Counted from the first letter of the stretch, positions 48,991 through 61,014 are shown. The stretch is 64,000 bases of DNA from Gammaproteobacteria bacterium (GCA_013373375.1 JABXHY010000027.1:1-64000); one strand, 5' to 3'. Notes: generated from the sequence alone by a model not told the origin. Numbers and translations: made by a program.

Positions 48991-50520
48991 GTGTTAAATA
49001 AGTTATTATCTCTGTACTTGGCACAACTACTAAAAGTTGTGCTTCCACTACTTTTTATACCACTGATAATAAATTTAGTTGGAATTGAGCAATACGGGCT
49101 AGTCTCATTCTTGATGCTGTTCATATCGTTACTTGGGCTAATTGATGCCGGTATAAGCGGTGGTATGGTGAGGTTAATTTCAACAACGAAAGATAACCTT
49201 ATTTTGTCGCAAAATGCTCTGTCTATTTGGTCAACGGTGCTGGCTTTCGTTGTGTTTTTAAGCAGCTTAATTGTATTTTTCTTTTATACTGCTTCCGATT
49301 TCCTTTCTTTATATTGGATTAAAAGTGATTTAGATGATTCTTTCCTGAAGAAATGCCTAAATATCATAGGCGTTATAACAGCTTTGACGTTCATAAAGGG
49401 TTATTTAGTAAGCAAAGTTGTTGGATACGAAAAGCATGTTCATTTGTCTGTTTGGCAGATTTTTATCTTAGCTTCTCAATATGTCCTATCGTATGTGGCA
49501 CTGATTTATATTAATAAAAGTATCGACATTTATTTATATTCTGTTGCAGTCTTTACTTTAATAGATTGTATTGTTGTTGTTATTTTGGGAGCTCTGTTTT
49601 CGTATAAGAATAATTCTTATCTGCTTCAATCTGCCGAGTTTAGTAATAAAAGTATTGGAAAATTTCCTGAAATTGGTATGAAACAATTTTTGGCTAATTC
49701 TGTGAGTTTATCTAGCCTGACAATTCTTTGGACGATAGCATCACAGGCAGATAAAATTATACTTTCAAGTTCAGTAGATATAGAAGAATTCAGTTATTAT
49801 CAAATCGCAGCACAGGTTTCCTTATGTATCAATTTACTTATAATGCCCTTAAATCAATATTTAATGCCTAGACTCTCAAATATGTATGTGGCCGGTCAAA
49901 CTGATTTATTCACTAAAAAATGGTTTTGTTTTCTTTTTTATTTTTCGAGTATTTTGGCTTTTTTTTCACCATTATACATTTTCTATGGGCAATCCGTCAT
50001 TGAATTATGGCTTGGTGACAAGATGTTAAGTGAAAACGTGAATAATATTTTGCGTTGGTTATTTTTCTCTGCGATATTTCAGGCTGTCTCTAATTTTTTC
50101 TTTATTTATTACTATGCTACTAATAATTTAAATAAGCAGTTTTTTGCTTATCTGATATATTGTATTTTAACACTTCCTTGCATCTATTTTATTGCGCTAT
50201 TTTATGGTGCTGAGGGTTGCGCTATTTTTGTAATGTTTGCATCCTTCTTCTTTCTTATTGTATGGGGAGGTTTCAGTGTGAGATATTACATTGGCTTTTT
50301 TCAGTACCGCTTATTGACATACGTTGTTGTCTTGTTTTTTGTATCACTAGTAATTTTGTATACTGTAGATCGTCTTTTTAGTGATGATGAGAACTCTATT
50401 TTACTACTGTCAATAGTTTTGGTTTTATATGGTTCTTTCGTCTTTTCTTTGGTTAAGATGAAAAAAAGAGTGCATAATTTTTTAATTGGTAGGCATTGTA
50501 CTAGATGGCAAAGTTCTTAA
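48991..50520 (+). CDS. wzx: Lipid-linked repeat-unit flippase, Wzx family (second copy)
   Basis: 509 residues, GTG start at 48991 with AAGG about eight bases upstream. Around 12-14 hydrophobic segments; the N-terminus LLSLYLAQLLKVVLPLLFIP and GIEQYGLVSFLMLF are typical of the family. It is longer than the first Wzx (417) and not obviously similar, so it is a separate lineage that arrived with this cassette. Its repeat-unit substrate may contain the Fuc4N or rhamnose made here. It overlaps the next gene by 16 bases. Confidence 0.87.
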   Translation: MLNKLLSLYLAQLLKVVLPLLFIPLIINLVGIEQYGLVSFLMLFISLLGLIDAGISGGMVRLISTTKDNLILSQNALSIWSTVLAFVVFLSSLIVFFFYTASDFLSLYWIKSDLDDSFLKKCLNIIGVITALTFIKGYLVSKVVGYEKHVHLSVWQIFILASQYVLSYVALIYINKSIDIYLYSVAVFTLIDCIVVVILGALFSYKNNSYLLQSAEFSNKSIGKFPEIGMKQFLANSVSLSSLTILWTIASQADKIILSSSVDIEEFSYYQIAAQVSLCINLLIMPLNQYLMPRLSNMYVAGQTDLFTKKWFCFLFYFSSILAFFSPLYIFYGQSVIELWLGDKMLSENVNNILRWLFFSAIFQAVSNFFFIYYYATNNLNKQFFAYLIYCILTLPCIYFIALFYGAEGCAIFVMFASFFFLIVWGGFSVRYYIGFFQYRLLTYVVVLFFVSLVILYTVDRLFSDDENSILLLSIVLVLYGSFVFSLVKMKKRVHNFLIGRHCTRWQSS

Positions 50521-51416
50521 TTTACACTCCCTCCTACAACGAGCGTAGTGGAGGTATAATTGTTTTGCATAAATTGTGTCATCTACTTAATGATTTGGGG
50601 CACGAAGCCTACGTCTATCCCTATGCCTATACATACGAAATAAATCGTTTCAATTTACTTGAGAATATATTTAACTTTATTAAATGGTCTTTTTTTTCGT
50701 CGATAACACCATTCAAAACTAATAAGCATTTCAATACGCCGATATTCAAAGGAGGGATAAAAGATATCGAAAACTTTACTGTTGTTTATCCTGAAATTGT
50801 ATTTGGTAATCCGTTAAGAGCTAAAAATGTTGTAAGGTGGCTGCTTCATCAGCCTGGCTTCCATGAACATAGAATATACTATGGAAGAAACGAGCTGCTA
50901 TTCAAGTTTAACTCTGCAATTAAAGATTTTAGTTACCCAGGTTCTGTTACATCAAGTCATGAATTAAAAGTTATTCATTATCCATTAGAATATTATAACA
51001 ATAATACGAAAATCAGTAGGAATGGTTATGCTTACTGCGTGCGAAAGGGAAAAGGTAAAACTTTTGTTAAAGATCATTCCAATGATATTTTAATTGACAA
51101 CCTGACACATCAGAAAATTTCAGAAGTATTTAAGCGGTGTGAGTACTTTATTAGTTATGATACATATACAGCGTACTCAATATTTGCTGCTTTGTGTGGT
51201 TGTATATCTGTAGTTGTCGGTGATTCTGGAGTGTCTAAAATTGATTGGTATCCCAATGTACAAGATAGGTACGGCATAGCTTATGGTATGGAAGATATTC
51301 CCTGGGCATGCCAAACGATGTCAAAGGTTTATGATCGTGTATTGAGTGAGGAAACTAAATCACGTGATAATGTTGCTATGTTCGTTGAAGAATGTAACAG
51401 GTATTTTCAAAGTTGA
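50505..51416 (+). CDS. Putative glycosyltransferase
   Basis: 303 residues. The start (FLIYTPSYNERSGGIIVLHKL) and the pattern of a short GT-B-like Rossmann domain, followed by YFISYDTYTAYSIFAALCGCISVV near the C-terminus, suggest a glycosyltransferase of poorly described families seen in Vibrio and similar loci. I cannot assign donor or CAZy family. It overlaps wzx by 16 bases, and its stop is two bases before the manB repeat. Confidence 0.6.
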   Translation: MAKFLIYTPSYNERSGGIIVLHKLCHLLNDLGHEAYVYPYAYTYEINRFNLLENIFNFIKWSFFSSITPFKTNKHFNTPIFKGGIKDIENFTVVYPEIVFGNPLRAKNVVRWLLHQPGFHEHRIYYGRNELLFKFNSAIKDFSYPGSVTSSHELKVIHYPLEYYNNNTKISRNGYAYCVRKGKGKTFVKDHSNDILIDNLTHQKISEVFKRCEYFISYDTYTAYSIFAALCGCISVVVGDSGVSKIDWYPNVQDRYGIAYGMEDIPWACQTMSKVYDRVLSEETKSRDNVAMFVEECNRYFQS

Positions 51417-51418
51417 TA

Positions 51419-51590
51419 AAAAGCCGTAGATACTACCGATGGCATCGGTCTTGAATTTGATAACTGGCGTTTTAACCTACGTAAATCGAATACTGAGCCA
51501 GTTATTCGCTTAAACCTTGAAACTCGTGGTGATACTGAGTTGATGGAGCAAAAAACCGAAGAGCTACTCAAGCTAACCCGTGAAAAATAG
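51419..51590 (+). pseudogene. manB: manB 3'-end remnant (downstream copy of the direct repeat)
   Basis: A truncated copy of the last 57 codons of phosphomannomutase ([20 protein letters not shown], then [19 protein letters not shown]), ending in its own TAG. It has no start and no 5' part. It differs from 43480-43651 at 10 of 172 positions. It begins two bases after the stop of the glycosyltransferase gene, as expected for a recombination joint. Confidence 0.95.
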
Positions 51591-51789
51591 GCCCTTTGAG
51601 TTTGGTTAAAACTTCGGTTCTCCGAATTAGCTTGTCATGAGCTTGTTATTGATTCAGTAAGTCGATGCACAGTTGGCTGAAAAATAATCGACTGGTTTTG
51701 AGTTAGCATTTAAGTGTGTTGTGCTATATTGCATTTCCTATAACGAGCCATATGAATGATAAGCTATTAATAACATAAAATAGGTTAAG

Positions 51790-52728
51790 TTAAGTCGATC
51801 TTGTAAGCAGTCCTAAATATAAGTACATGTTTCTGAAAAAATCGCCTCTCTGAATGTTATTTTTTTTCAAATATAAAAGGAGGCTTGGTTTAGACGAGTT
51901 CAATACGTTGCAAAGCTCTTTAAGTAAAGGAGGGCACTTTAAATTGGATTCTTCTAATCGTTGTTTCAAGCTTAATATTTGAGCTACTGATAAGTTGGCA
52001 TTTTGTTGGGCTTGTTTTACGAATTTAAATGGAAAGCCAGACCGTTTTAGTGCAGTAATACTATATCTTTTTTGTACTCCCATGACATTGTCGTCATGTT
52101 GACGATATAACGTTGTTATTTCACTAGTAAAAATAACCTTTCCTATAGCAGATGCCACTTGAGCTATCCACCAGTCATGCATTATGGCTGCCTGGGGGAT
52201 GGGGAGAGCAAAGTCTAAAATGTCCCTTCTGAACATGCAGAAACACCCAGTGACAGAGTTTTGAAAGAGTAAAAAATTTAAACGAGCTCTGTCTTTATGA
52301 GTTGTTCCGTTTCTCTCCAGAAAAGTAGCATTCAGGTTTCTTAATTTGCTATCTACTAACTGACCGTTCGAATAGGCAAGCATTTGGTCGCTTGAGGTAA
52401 ATTGAGCACAGAGAGTCTCCAATTTATGTGGTAGCCAAACGTCATCTTGGTCGCAAAGCGCAATGAAATCTCCCGAAGCTTTACTTAACGCTAAACTGAA
52501 GTTCAATTTTGGGCCAAGTTGAGATTCGTTAATAAAAAGTTTTACAGGGTATTCAACTGATTGTGCAAATTCTTTTGCAATTTTAATGGTGTTATCTTTG
52601 GAACGATCGTCTACCCACACGAGCTCCGCCGGAGGAAGCGATTGTTTTTGGATGCTTGAAAGAAGATCCGGTAAGTATTTTTCACCATTATAGGTACAAA
52701 GCACAATAGAAATTTTATTAGGCCTCAT
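51790..52728 (-). CDS. Glycosyltransferase family 2
   Basis: 312 residues on the minus strand. GT-A features: SIVLCTYNGEKYLPDLLSSI at the N-terminus, VWVDDRSKDNT, and CDQDDVWLPHKLE (the D-x-D region); then MHDWWIAQ, where Asp is the likely base. It resembles rhamnosyltransferases of the RfbN/RfbF type that begin in the same way. It lies outside the manB repeats, is transcribed against the locus, and is likely part of the older surface-glycan set. Confidence 0.85.
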   Translation of the reverse strand: MRPNKISIVLCTYNGEKYLPDLLSSIQKQSLPPAELVWVDDRSKDNTIKIAKEFAQSVEYPVKLFINESQLGPKLNFSLALSKASGDFIALCDQDDVWLPHKLETLCAQFTSSDQMLAYSNGQLVDSKLRNLNATFLERNGTTHKDRARLNFLLFQNSVTGCFCMFRRDILDFALPIPQAAIMHDWWIAQVASAIGKVIFTSEITTLYRQHDDNVMGVQKRYSITALKRSGFPFKFVKQAQQNANLSVAQILSLKQRLEESNLKCPPLLKELCNVLNSSKPSLLLYLKKNNIQRGDFFRNMYLYLGLLTRST

Positions 52729-53273
52729 TGGAGAGAATCCGACTAATATTGATTATGAAGTAATTATACCCTAACTCAGACATTGAGCCGTATTCTCATT
52801 GTCTGAAAAGTATTCAATTACTAACTCTTCGAATTGCGTCCAAGTTGAGCATTCATTCCGACAGTTGTTTAGCGTACTTGCAGGCTAATGTATTGACCAC
52901 ATCGTTTTTACTCTAAGTGCGGCCTTTCCGTGAATTATGTTGCTAACCCGATGAAATTAAAAGAATATACTTTAGGTTTATGGTGATTGATGTAGGTGTA
53001 TGGTGCGCTATCTCGGAAAAATGGGGCATTAAGCTCATCTTGGTGATCTGTTTTTTATTCCAATACCGGTCAGTGCATCTGAGTCACCAATAGTTCATTT
53101 CGATTCTTCAGTTTTCAGGTGCGAAAATCTTTTGTTGATAACTAGAAGTTTGATTCTGCCCTGAGTATCCAATCCATAACTTGAGTCTTAACTAGTCAAG
53201 GGCTTTGCTCTGATATAAAATCAGTGTCCATTTTATGATTAATCAAACTGTAAACTAAGATTTAAGGTACAGA
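52729..53273 (+). other. Noncoding gap of 545 bases before thrS
   Basis: I see no coding frame or RNA gene. A TATAAA at 53214 could be the -10 of a thrS promoter, but no good -35 lies at the right distance. E. coli thrS has a structured autoregulatory leader; a similar element may be here but I cannot identify it by eye. Confidence 0.45.
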
Positions 53274-55199
53274 ATGCCAGTTATTAAGCTTCCTGACGGC
53301 AGTGAGCGTCAATTTGATCATCCGGTATCCGTGTTCGATGTAGCGCACGATATTGGTCCGGGTCTTGCGAAAGCAGCCCTGGCTGGAAAAGTAAATGGTA
53401 AAGAAGTCGATACTTCTTACACCATTACTGAGGATGTTGACTTGGCAATCATCACTGAGCGTGATGAAGAAGGCCTAGACGTTCTTCGTCATTCCTGTGC
53501 CCACTTGTTGGCTCAGGCAGTCAAGGAGTTATTCCCTGAAGCACAAGTGACCATTGGTCCAGTGATTGATAACGGTTTTTATTATGACTTTGCCTATGAG
53601 CGACCGTTTACTCCAGAAGATTTAGCTGCCATTGAAAAAAAGATGGAAGAGCTGGCAAAGAATGACTTTACGGTTGAACGTACTGTGATGCCCCGCGATG
53701 AAGCTGTGACTTTCTTCCGAGATATGGGAGAAGAGTATAAAGCGGAGATTATCGCGAGTATTCCTTCAAATGAAGACATTTCATTGTACCGTCAAGGCGA
53801 TTTTATCGACCTATGTCGCGGTCCTCACGTTCCAAGTACCGGCAAATTAAAAGCATTCAAGTTAATGAGGGTTTCCGGTGCTTATTGGCGCGGTGATTCG
53901 AATAATGAAATGCTGCAGCGAATATACGGTACATGCTGGTCAAATAAAAAGGATCTGAAAAAGTATCTGCACCGATTAGAAGAAGCCGAAAAGCGCGATC
54001 ATCGAAAACTCGGGAAGCAGCAGCATTTATTCCATTTTCAGGAAGAGTCTCCTGGAATGGTGTTCTGGCACAATGACGGTTGGTCGATTTTTAAAACTTT
54101 AGAAGCTTACATTCGTAATGTACTGCGAAAATTCGACTATCAAGAAGTTAAAGCGCCTCAGGTACTCGATCGCAGCCTTTGGGAAAAATCCGGGCATTGG
54201 GAAAAATTTAAAGACGATATGTTCACGACTGAGTCGGAAAATCGCACTTATGCAGTTAAACCGATGAATTGTCCGGGTCATATTCTTATTTATAATCAAG
54301 GCCTGAAATCTTACCGAGACTTGCCCCTAAGAATCGCTGAGTTCGGGTCTTGCCACCGAAACGAACCCTCTGGCGCACTTCATGGATTGATGCGTGTGCG
54401 TGGGTTTACTCAAGACGACGCGCATGTTTTCTGTACCGAAGATCAGATTCAGCAAGAAGTATCGGTTCTGATCGATATGATTTATCAGGTTTATGCCGAC
54501 TTCGGTTTTGAGAAGATAGAAATCAAACTCTCAACACGCCCTGAAAAACGTGTTGGCAGCGATGAAATTTGGGATAAAGCAGAACAAGCTTTGGCGGATG
54601 CACTGAAATCGAAAGAAATCGAGTACGAGCTACAGCCGGGTGAAGGTGCTTTTTACGGCCCCAAAATCGAGTTTTCGCTTCGTGATTGTCTTGATCGAGT
54701 GTGGCAGTGCGGCACAGTTCAACTTGATTTCTCAATGCCGGGACGTTTGGGAGCAGAATATGTGGCCGAAGACGGCTCAAAACAGACGCCAGTAATGATT
54801 CACCGAGCGGTTCTTGGTTCTTTAGAGCGATTTATCGGGATATTAATCGAAGAATACGCTGGCAAATTCCCGCCGTGGTTATCGCCAACTCAGGCTGTGG
54901 TGATGAATATTACCGATAATCAGGGTGATTTTGCGCAAAAAATAGCAAATTCGTTGAATAATAAGGGTTTTAGAGCCAAAGTAGACTTGAGAAACGAGAA
55001 GATCGGCTTTAAAATTCGCGAGCACACTTTAGCGCGTGTACCCTATCTGTTGGTCGTCGGTGACCGAGAGATGGAAGAGCAGAAAGTTGCGGTAAGAACT
55101 CGAGCAGGAAAAGACTTGGGTTCGCTCTCAATAGATGAGTTCGAAGCGGTACTGTCTGAGAGCATTGCGCAGCTTGGTAGAAATAACCTGGAGGAGTAA
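53274..55199 (+). CDS. thrS: Threonyl-tRNA synthetase
   Basis: 641 residues, as in E. coli (642). An N-terminal TGS domain (1-60) is followed by the editing domain with [16 protein letters not shown] (H-x3-H type), then the class II catalytic core with [13 protein letters not shown] and [20 protein letters not shown], and a C-terminal anticodon-binding domain. It starts the usual thrS-infC-rpmI-rplT-pheST-ihfA run. TAAGG lies before the ATG. Confidence 0.97.
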   Translation: MPVIKLPDGSERQFDHPVSVFDVAHDIGPGLAKAALAGKVNGKEVDTSYTITEDVDLAIITERDEEGLDVLRHSCAHLLAQAVKELFPEAQVTIGPVIDNGFYYDFAYERPFTPEDLAAIEKKMEELAKNDFTVERTVMPRDEAVTFFRDMGEEYKAEIIASIPSNEDISLYRQGDFIDLCRGPHVPSTGKLKAFKLMRVSGAYWRGDSNNEMLQRIYGTCWSNKKDLKKYLHRLEEAEKRDHRKLGKQQHLFHFQEESPGMVFWHNDGWSIFKTLEAYIRNVLRKFDYQEVKAPQVLDRSLWEKSGHWEKFKDDMFTTESENRTYAVKPMNCPGHILIYNQGLKSYRDLPLRIAEFGSCHRNEPSGALHGLMRVRGFTQDDAHVFCTEDQIQQEVSVLIDMIYQVYADFGFEKIEIKLSTRPEKRVGSDEIWDKAEQALADALKSKEIEYELQPGEGAFYGPKIEFSLRDCLDRVWQCGTVQLDFSMPGRLGAEYVAEDGSKQTPVMIHRAVLGSLERFIGILIEEYAGKFPPWLSPTQAVVMNITDNQGDFAQKIANSLNNKGFRAKVDLRNEKIGFKIREHTLARVPYLLVVGDREMEEQKVAVRTRAGKDLGSLSIDEFEAVLSESIAQLGRNNLEE

Positions 55200-55202
55200 A
55201 TT

Positions 55203-55751
55203 ATTAAAGGTCCAAGAGGCAAGAACGTTCCTGAAAAAAGAACGCAACGGTTAAATGAAGAAATTACCGTAAGAGAAGTACGACTAATAGATGCCGAAGG
55301 CGAACAAGCCGGTGTCATGAGTACCCGAGAAGCCCTCAGCATTGCCGAAGAGGCCCAACTGGATCTGGTAGAAATTTCGCCCGACGCGAATCCTCCAGTG
55401 TGCCGTATTATGGATTACGGCAAATTTTTGTTTGAGAAAAAGAAAGCTGCTGCTGCTGCGAAGAAAAAGCAGGTGCAGGTTCAAATTAAAGAGATTAAGT
55501 TTCGTCCAGGAACTGACATTGGCGACTACAATGTTAAGCTTCGTAACTTAATCAAGTTTTTAGAGCACGGTGACAAAGCCAAAATAACGGTGCGTTTTCG
55601 TGGTCGAGAGATGGCCCATAAAGAGCTCGGAATCGAGTTATTGCAACGGGTTGAAAAAGATTTGCAAGAATATGGTGAGGTTGAGTCAAGACCCACTATG
55701 TTAGGTCGGCAGATGACGATGGTTATTGCGCCAACCAAGAAGAAAAAGTGA
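55203..55751 (+). CDS. infC: Translation initiation factor IF-3 (ATT start codon)
   Basis: 182 residues when started at the ATT at 55203, six bases after GGAGGAG; this yields [19 protein letters not shown] and matches IF-3 of other species (E. coli 180). The first ATG in frame lies only at 55317 and would cut off 38 residues. The C-terminal domain shows [13 protein letters not shown] and [19 protein letters not shown]-3 rejects non-canonical start codons, so an ATT start gives autoregulation, as known for E. coli infC. The start is three bases after the thrS stop. Confidence 0.95.
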   Translation: MKGPRGKNVPEKRTQRLNEEITVREVRLIDAEGEQAGVMSTREALSIAEEAQLDLVEISPDANPPVCRIMDYGKFLFEKKKAAAAAKKKQVQVQIKEIKFRPGTDIGDYNVKLRNLIKFLEHGDKAKITVRFRGREMAHKELGIELLQRVEKDLQEYGEVESRPTMLGRQMTMVIAPTKKKK

Positions 55752-56055
55752 TTTCTAAGTAATAAAAAATTACCTGGAAACAAAGAGTTGCTTAGAAACA
55801 AGTAATTAAAAAGAATTAGTCGGAGCTACTCCTTTAATCGAGTAATTCTAGCTAACTCATCTTGTGCGGTCTATTCGCAACCGACTCGAGATGAAACTAG
55901 GGGAAAGGTTAACACCTTTCAAACATTAAAATCTGCTGAGCGCAGTACAACAGCAAATAGTTTTATTCAAGTAAATCAATTTGCGGCCAGTAGAAATCGT
56001 GTAGAGAACTCATTTTTTGAGTTCGGCACATTGGTAACGAATGCGGAGTATTACC
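55752..56055 (+). other. Leader region between infC and rpmI (304 bases) with hairpins
   Basis: No gene is visible. Two perfect short hairpins can be drawn: GAAAGGT/ACCTTTC at 55903-55920 with a TAAC loop, and GAACTCA/TGAGTTC at 56006-56024 with a T5 loop. In E. coli, ribosomal protein L20 represses rpmI-rplT by binding an upstream RNA structure; this region could hold the equivalent, but I cannot show it. Confidence 0.4.
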
Positions 56056-56253
56056 ATGCCAAAGATCAAGACAGATCGCGGCGCAGCCAAGCGCTTTAAA
56101 AAAACCGGCAAAGGTGGCTACAAACATGGCCAATCTCACTTACGTCACATACTGACTAAGAAGAGTTCTAAGCGTAAGCGTCATCTTCGTCATTTGAAGA
56201 TGGTTGCTCCTGCTGATGTCGCTCAGCTTAACCGTCAGTTACCGTATTTATAA
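56056..56253 (+). CDS. rpmI: 50S ribosomal protein L35
   Basis: 65 residues from ATG 56056 ([20 protein letters not shown]), preceded by GCGGAG. An in-frame ATG at 56041 would overlap the ribosome-binding site. The protein is strongly basic, as expected. Confidence 0.97.
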   Translation: MPKIKTDRGAAKRFKKTGKGGYKHGQSHLRHILTKKSSKRKRHLRHLKMVAPADVAQLNRQLPYL

Positions 56254-56269
56254 GTGGGAGGGTTGATCC

Positions 56270-56629
56270 ATGCCAAGAGTTAAACGTGGTGTCACCGCAC
56301 ACAAACGTCATAAAAAAATATTAAAGTCTGCTAAAGGTTATTACGGTGCTCGTAGTCGCGTTTTTCGCGTTGCTAAGCAAGCGGTAATTAAAGCAGGTCA
56401 ATACGCTTATCGTGACCGTCGTCAACGTAAGCGTCAGTTCCGTGCATTATGGATTCAGCGTATTAACGCTGCGAGCCGTGAGTGTGGTTTGTCTTATAGC
56501 CGTTTCATCAATGGTTTGAAAAAAGCCTCTGTTGAAGTGGATCGTAAAATCCTTGCGGATATTGCGGTATACGACAAAGCGGCATTTGCAGCATTAGCTG
56601 AGAAAGCGAAAGCTGCCCTGTCTGCTTAA
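56270..56629 (+). CDS. rplT: 50S ribosomal protein L20
   Basis: 119 residues (E. coli 118). [20 protein letters not shown] at the N-terminus and [20 protein letters not shown] are highly conserved in L20, an early assembly protein of the large subunit. GGGAGG lies before the ATG, 16 bases after rpmI. A terminator follows. Confidence 0.97.
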   Translation: MPRVKRGVTAHKRHKKILKSAKGYYGARSRVFRVAKQAVIKAGQYAYRDRRQRKRQFRALWIQRINAASRECGLSYSRFINGLKKASVEVDRKILADIAVYDKAAFAALAEKAKAALSA

Positions 56630-56665
56630 GTAAGACTCGATTCCAGAATTTTGGAATACCTTACG

Positions 56666-56694
56666 AGGGAAGGGCGAAACCCCTTCCCTTTTTT
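56666..56694 (+). terminator. Rho-independent terminator after rplT
   Basis: AGGGAAGGG (56666-56674) pairs with CCCTTCCCT (56681-56689) around CGAAAC, then a T run to 56694. No phenylalanine-rich leader peptide like E. coli pheL is visible between it and pheS. Confidence 0.92.
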
Positions 56695-56787
56695 ATTCTG
56701 CAAGGAAAGTTATTCTGTTAGTCGTTAATGATATTAAGACAATTGCATTGACGGTTAATAAAATAATTTTTAGAAACTAAATTTTAG

Positions 56788-57822
<1,035 letters not shown>

Positions 57823-57892
57823 GCGAAAAGCATTCAAATATTAGCCAGAGAGCAACGACTCGCTCTACAGCAAAAAGTGACGGAATGAAGTA

Positions 57893-60271
57893 ATGAAAAT
57901 CAGTGAAAAATGGTTACGCGAATGGGTTAATCCAAACGCATCAACACAACAAATTGCCGATCAACTAACCATGGCGGGACTCGAAGTTGACGCTATCGAA
58001 CAATTAGGCGGAGGTCTGGATGGAGTAGTTGTTGGCCAGATTATCAAAGCTGAACAACACCCTGATGCGGACAAACTCAAAGTGTGTGAAGTTGATGTTG
58101 CGGGTGAGGAAAAGTTACAAATTATCTGCGGTGCAAAAAATGCGCGCGATGGTTTGAAAGTCGCGGTTGCAACCATTGGTAGTGTCTTACCGGGTGACTT
58201 TAAAATTAAAAAGGCGAAACTGCGTGGCGTTGAGTCATATGGGATGTTGTGTTCTGAAAAAGAGTTAAAAATTTCCGAAGGACATGAAGGTATTATGGAA
58301 TTAGCCGAGGACGCTCCTCTTGGAATGAGTCTGATCGACTACCTTGATTTGAAAGATACAGTAATAGAGGTGGATCTTACTCCCAATAGAGGAGATTGCC
58401 TCGGCATGAGAGGAATTGCACGAGAGGTTGGAGTGCACTTTCAAGTTGATGTCACTGAAGTGACAAGCAAGCCTGTGGCACCTAGTGTTGATGATAAATT
58501 GTCAATCGAACTAAAAGCACCAGAGGCATGTCCGCGATATCTTGGTCGAGTTATTCGAAATATTAACCTGGATGCTGAAACACCAAATTGGATGAAGCAG
58601 CGACTGGAAAGAGCGGGCGTAAGAGCGATTGAGCCATCAGTCGACATAACCAACTATGTATTATTAGAGCTTGGTCATCCAATGCACGCTTTTGACTTGG
58701 CTGAGATCGACAAGGGTATTGTGGTTCGACATGCAGAGCCAGGAGAAAAACTGGTGCTGTTAGATGGTAAGGAAGTTGAGCTAACGGCTGATACTTTGCT
58801 TATTGCTGACCATTCTAAGCCATTGGCGATTGCAGGTGTAATGGGTGGTGAACATTCTGGCATTAATGAAAACACCAAGGACGTATTACTAGAAGCCGCA
58901 TTTTTTCAGCCAATTGCGTTAGCGGGTAAAGCACGTCAATACGGATTACATACAGATGCATCTCATCGATTTGAGCGCGGAGTTGATTATCAATTGCAAA
59001 CTGCTGCTATGGAACGAGCAACGGAGCTAATGATTCAAATTTGCGGTGGTCAGCCTGGCCCAATTGTTGATCAAACCATTGATTCCGCTATGCCCATGAA
59101 AGAGCCGGTAGCATTACGCCGCAGTCGAATCAGCCGAATTCTCGGGATAGAGCTCCAAGACGAGCAAGTTGAAGATATCTTAACTCGCCTTGGTATGAGT
59201 TTGACCACTAATCCAGATGGATGGATGGTTAACATCCCTTCCTATCGCTTCGATATTAGTATCGAAGAAGACCTTATTGAAGAGTTGGTTCGCGTGTATG
59301 GATACAATAACGTGCCGTCTCGAACGCCCAGAAGCGAAATGACAATGGTTGCTAAGCCGGAAAATCGAGTCCGTAAGCAACACATTCGCCAATTATTAGC
59401 TGACCGAGGGTATCAAGAAGCCATTACTTACAGTTTTGGTGAACCAGAACTGATGAAAGCCATCAACCCCGATGTACCTTCAATCGATTTGCTCAATCCG
59501 ATATCGTCTGATTTATCGGTGATGCGAACCTCACTATGGCCAGCTTTGATTAAAGCTGCAGAATATAACTTCAATCGCCAACACGATAGAGTGAGGTTGT
59601 TTGAACTGGGTCTCAGATTCGAAAATCAATCAGATGAATTGAAACAGATCCCCACAATTGCTGGAATCGTAGGTGGTTCTGTGAACGAGGAAAGCTGGCA
59701 TGGCAAGTCTCGCCCAGTTGATTTTTACGATCTCAAAGGTGATTTAGAATCAATAGTAAAATTAACTGTAAATTCAGACAGTTATCTGTTTAAATTAGAA
59801 ACGCATCCAAGTTTGCATCCGGGACAGTCAGCGCGCATCTACCTAGAAGATTCTGCTATTGGCTGGGTCGGGAAGTTACATCCAAGTAAGAAGAAATCGC
59901 TTGGACTTGAGCACGACCTCTATATGTTTGAGTTGGACTTAGCGATGATTATGGAGCGAAAGTTACCTAAATTCGCTGAATTGTCGCGATATCCTTCGAT
60001 TAGACGAGATCTTGCATTGGTTGTTGATGAGTCAGTAAGTGCTTCGCAACTTATTGATTTAATTAGACAAACAGGCGGAGATCTACTAAAACATATAAAG
60101 ATATTCGATGTATATCGCGGAGATGGGGTTGAGCCGGGTAGAAAAAGTGTTGCGCTAGCTATGATTTTACAGCATGCTACGCGAACGCTAAAAGACGCCG
60201 AAGTCAATGCAGTGGTGGACAAGACCATTAAACAACTTGAAGCACAACTTGGAGCTGTGTTGAGAGATTAA
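57893..60271 (+). CDS. pheT: Phenylalanyl-tRNA synthetase beta subunit
   Basis: 792 residues, normal length. It has an EMAP/OB-fold tRNA-binding domain (about 39-150, with [13 protein letters not shown]), B3/B4 editing domain, B5 ([19 protein letters not shown]), and a C-terminal anticodon-binding FDX domain ([17 protein letters not shown]). GGAATGAAG lies before the ATG, 70 bases after pheS. Confidence 0.97.
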   Translation: MKISEKWLREWVNPNASTQQIADQLTMAGLEVDAIEQLGGGLDGVVVGQIIKAEQHPDADKLKVCEVDVAGEEKLQIICGAKNARDGLKVAVATIGSVLPGDFKIKKAKLRGVESYGMLCSEKELKISEGHEGIMELAEDAPLGMSLIDYLDLKDTVIEVDLTPNRGDCLGMRGIAREVGVHFQVDVTEVTSKPVAPSVDDKLSIELKAPEACPRYLGRVIRNINLDAETPNWMKQRLERAGVRAIEPSVDITNYVLLELGHPMHAFDLAEIDKGIVVRHAEPGEKLVLLDGKEVELTADTLLIADHSKPLAIAGVMGGEHSGINENTKDVLLEAAFFQPIALAGKARQYGLHTDASHRFERGVDYQLQTAAMERATELMIQICGGQPGPIVDQTIDSAMPMKEPVALRRSRISRILGIELQDEQVEDILTRLGMSLTTNPDGWMVNIPSYRFDISIEEDLIEELVRVYGYNNVPSRTPRSEMTMVAKPENRVRKQHIRQLLADRGYQEAITYSFGEPELMKAINPDVPSIDLLNPISSDLSVMRTSLWPALIKAAEYNFNRQHDRVRLFELGLRFENQSDELKQIPTIAGIVGGSVNEESWHGKSRPVDFYDLKGDLESIVKLTVNSDSYLFKLETHPSLHPGQSARIYLEDSAIGWVGKLHPSKKKSLGLEHDLYMFELDLAMIMERKLPKFAELSRYPSIRRDLALVVDESVSASQLIDLIRQTGGDLLKHIKIFDVYRGDGVEPGRKSVALAMILQHATRTLKDAEVNAVVDKTIKQLEAQLGAVLRD

Positions 60272-60288
60272 CCTTTAAGGGGTTTTGT

Positions 60289-60588
60289 ATGGCATTAACC
60301 AAAGCGGATATGGCCGAACGTTTATTCGAGGAGCTCGGATTAAATAAACGCGAAGCCAAAGAAATGGTTGAAATCTTTTTTGAAGAAGTGCGAAATGCAC
60401 TAGAAAATGGAGAGCAGGTGAAGCTGTCGGGGTTTGGCAATTTCGATTTGCGTGATAAAAACCAACGTCCCGGACGAAACCCAAAAACAGGCGAAGAAAT
60501 CCCGATTTCAGCCCGTCGAGTGGTAACTTTTCGTCCAGGACAAAAACTGAAGGCCCGGGTAGAGGCGTATGCTGGAAGCGAGCAATAA
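60289..60588 (+). CDS. ihfA: Integration host factor subunit alpha
   Basis: 99 residues. [19 protein letters not shown] at the N-terminus and [20 protein letters not shown] in the DNA-binding arm are typical. AAGGGG precedes the ATG, 17 bases after pheT. Forms IHF with IhfB (1245). Confidence 0.97.
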   Translation: MALTKADMAERLFEELGLNKREAKEMVEIFFEEVRNALENGEQVKLSGFGNFDLRDKNQRPGRNPKTGEEIPISARRVVTFRPGQKLKARVEAYAGSEQ

Positions 60589-60928
60589 TAACGAACTTCA
60601 ACCAATACCGGCGAAGCGTTATTTTACGATTGGCGAAGTCAGTGATCTTTGCCAAGTTAAACCACATGTTCTTCGGTATTGGGAGCAAGAGTTTCCCCAA
60701 CTGAAACCTATCAAGCGGCGCGGTAATAGACGTTATTACCAGCGTGAAGACGTGATGGTTATTCGACAAATACGAGAGTTACTCTACGATAAAGGGTTTA
60801 CTATCGGCGGAGCTAGGCAGCAGTTGGAGTCAGGGGAAGAAAGTTCCACTGAGTCTGGTCTGTCAGGGGACACTGTACGTCTTTTAATTTCTGAATTAGA
60901 AGATGTGGTTCGAATTCTAAGAGCTTAA
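60569..60928 (+). CDS. MerR-family transcriptional regulator
   Basis: 119 residues. A winged-helix MerR domain: [20 protein letters not shown], then [22 protein letters not shown] short C-terminal tail has no metal-binding cysteines, so it is not a heavy-metal sensor. It overlaps ihfA by 20 bases; this ihfA-merR pair is conserved in Pseudomonas and other gammaproteobacteria, with unknown target. It is ended by a terminator at 60984. Confidence 0.9.
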   Translation: MLEASNNNELQPIPAKRYFTIGEVSDLCQVKPHVLRYWEQEFPQLKPIKRRGNRRYYQREDVMVIRQIRELLYDKGFTIGGARQQLESGEESSTESGLSGDTVRLLISELEDVVRILRA

Positions 60929-60983
60929 ATCTTTTAGCCAATTTGCCTGGCTACTCAAAAAATCACCTGGAATAATTTCTATG

Positions 60984-61014
60984 AAAAGCAATCTTTAAAA
61001 AGATTGCTTTTTTT
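60984..61014 (+). terminator. Rho-independent terminator after the MerR-type gene
   Basis: AAAAGCAATCTTT pairs with AAAGATTGCTTTT around a short A loop, followed by further T to 61014. Confidence 0.9.

Noticed and set aside
60228..60769. Overlapping minus-strand frames across ihfA and the MerR-type gene
   Set aside because: Both lie opposite well-conserved genes and have no family match.
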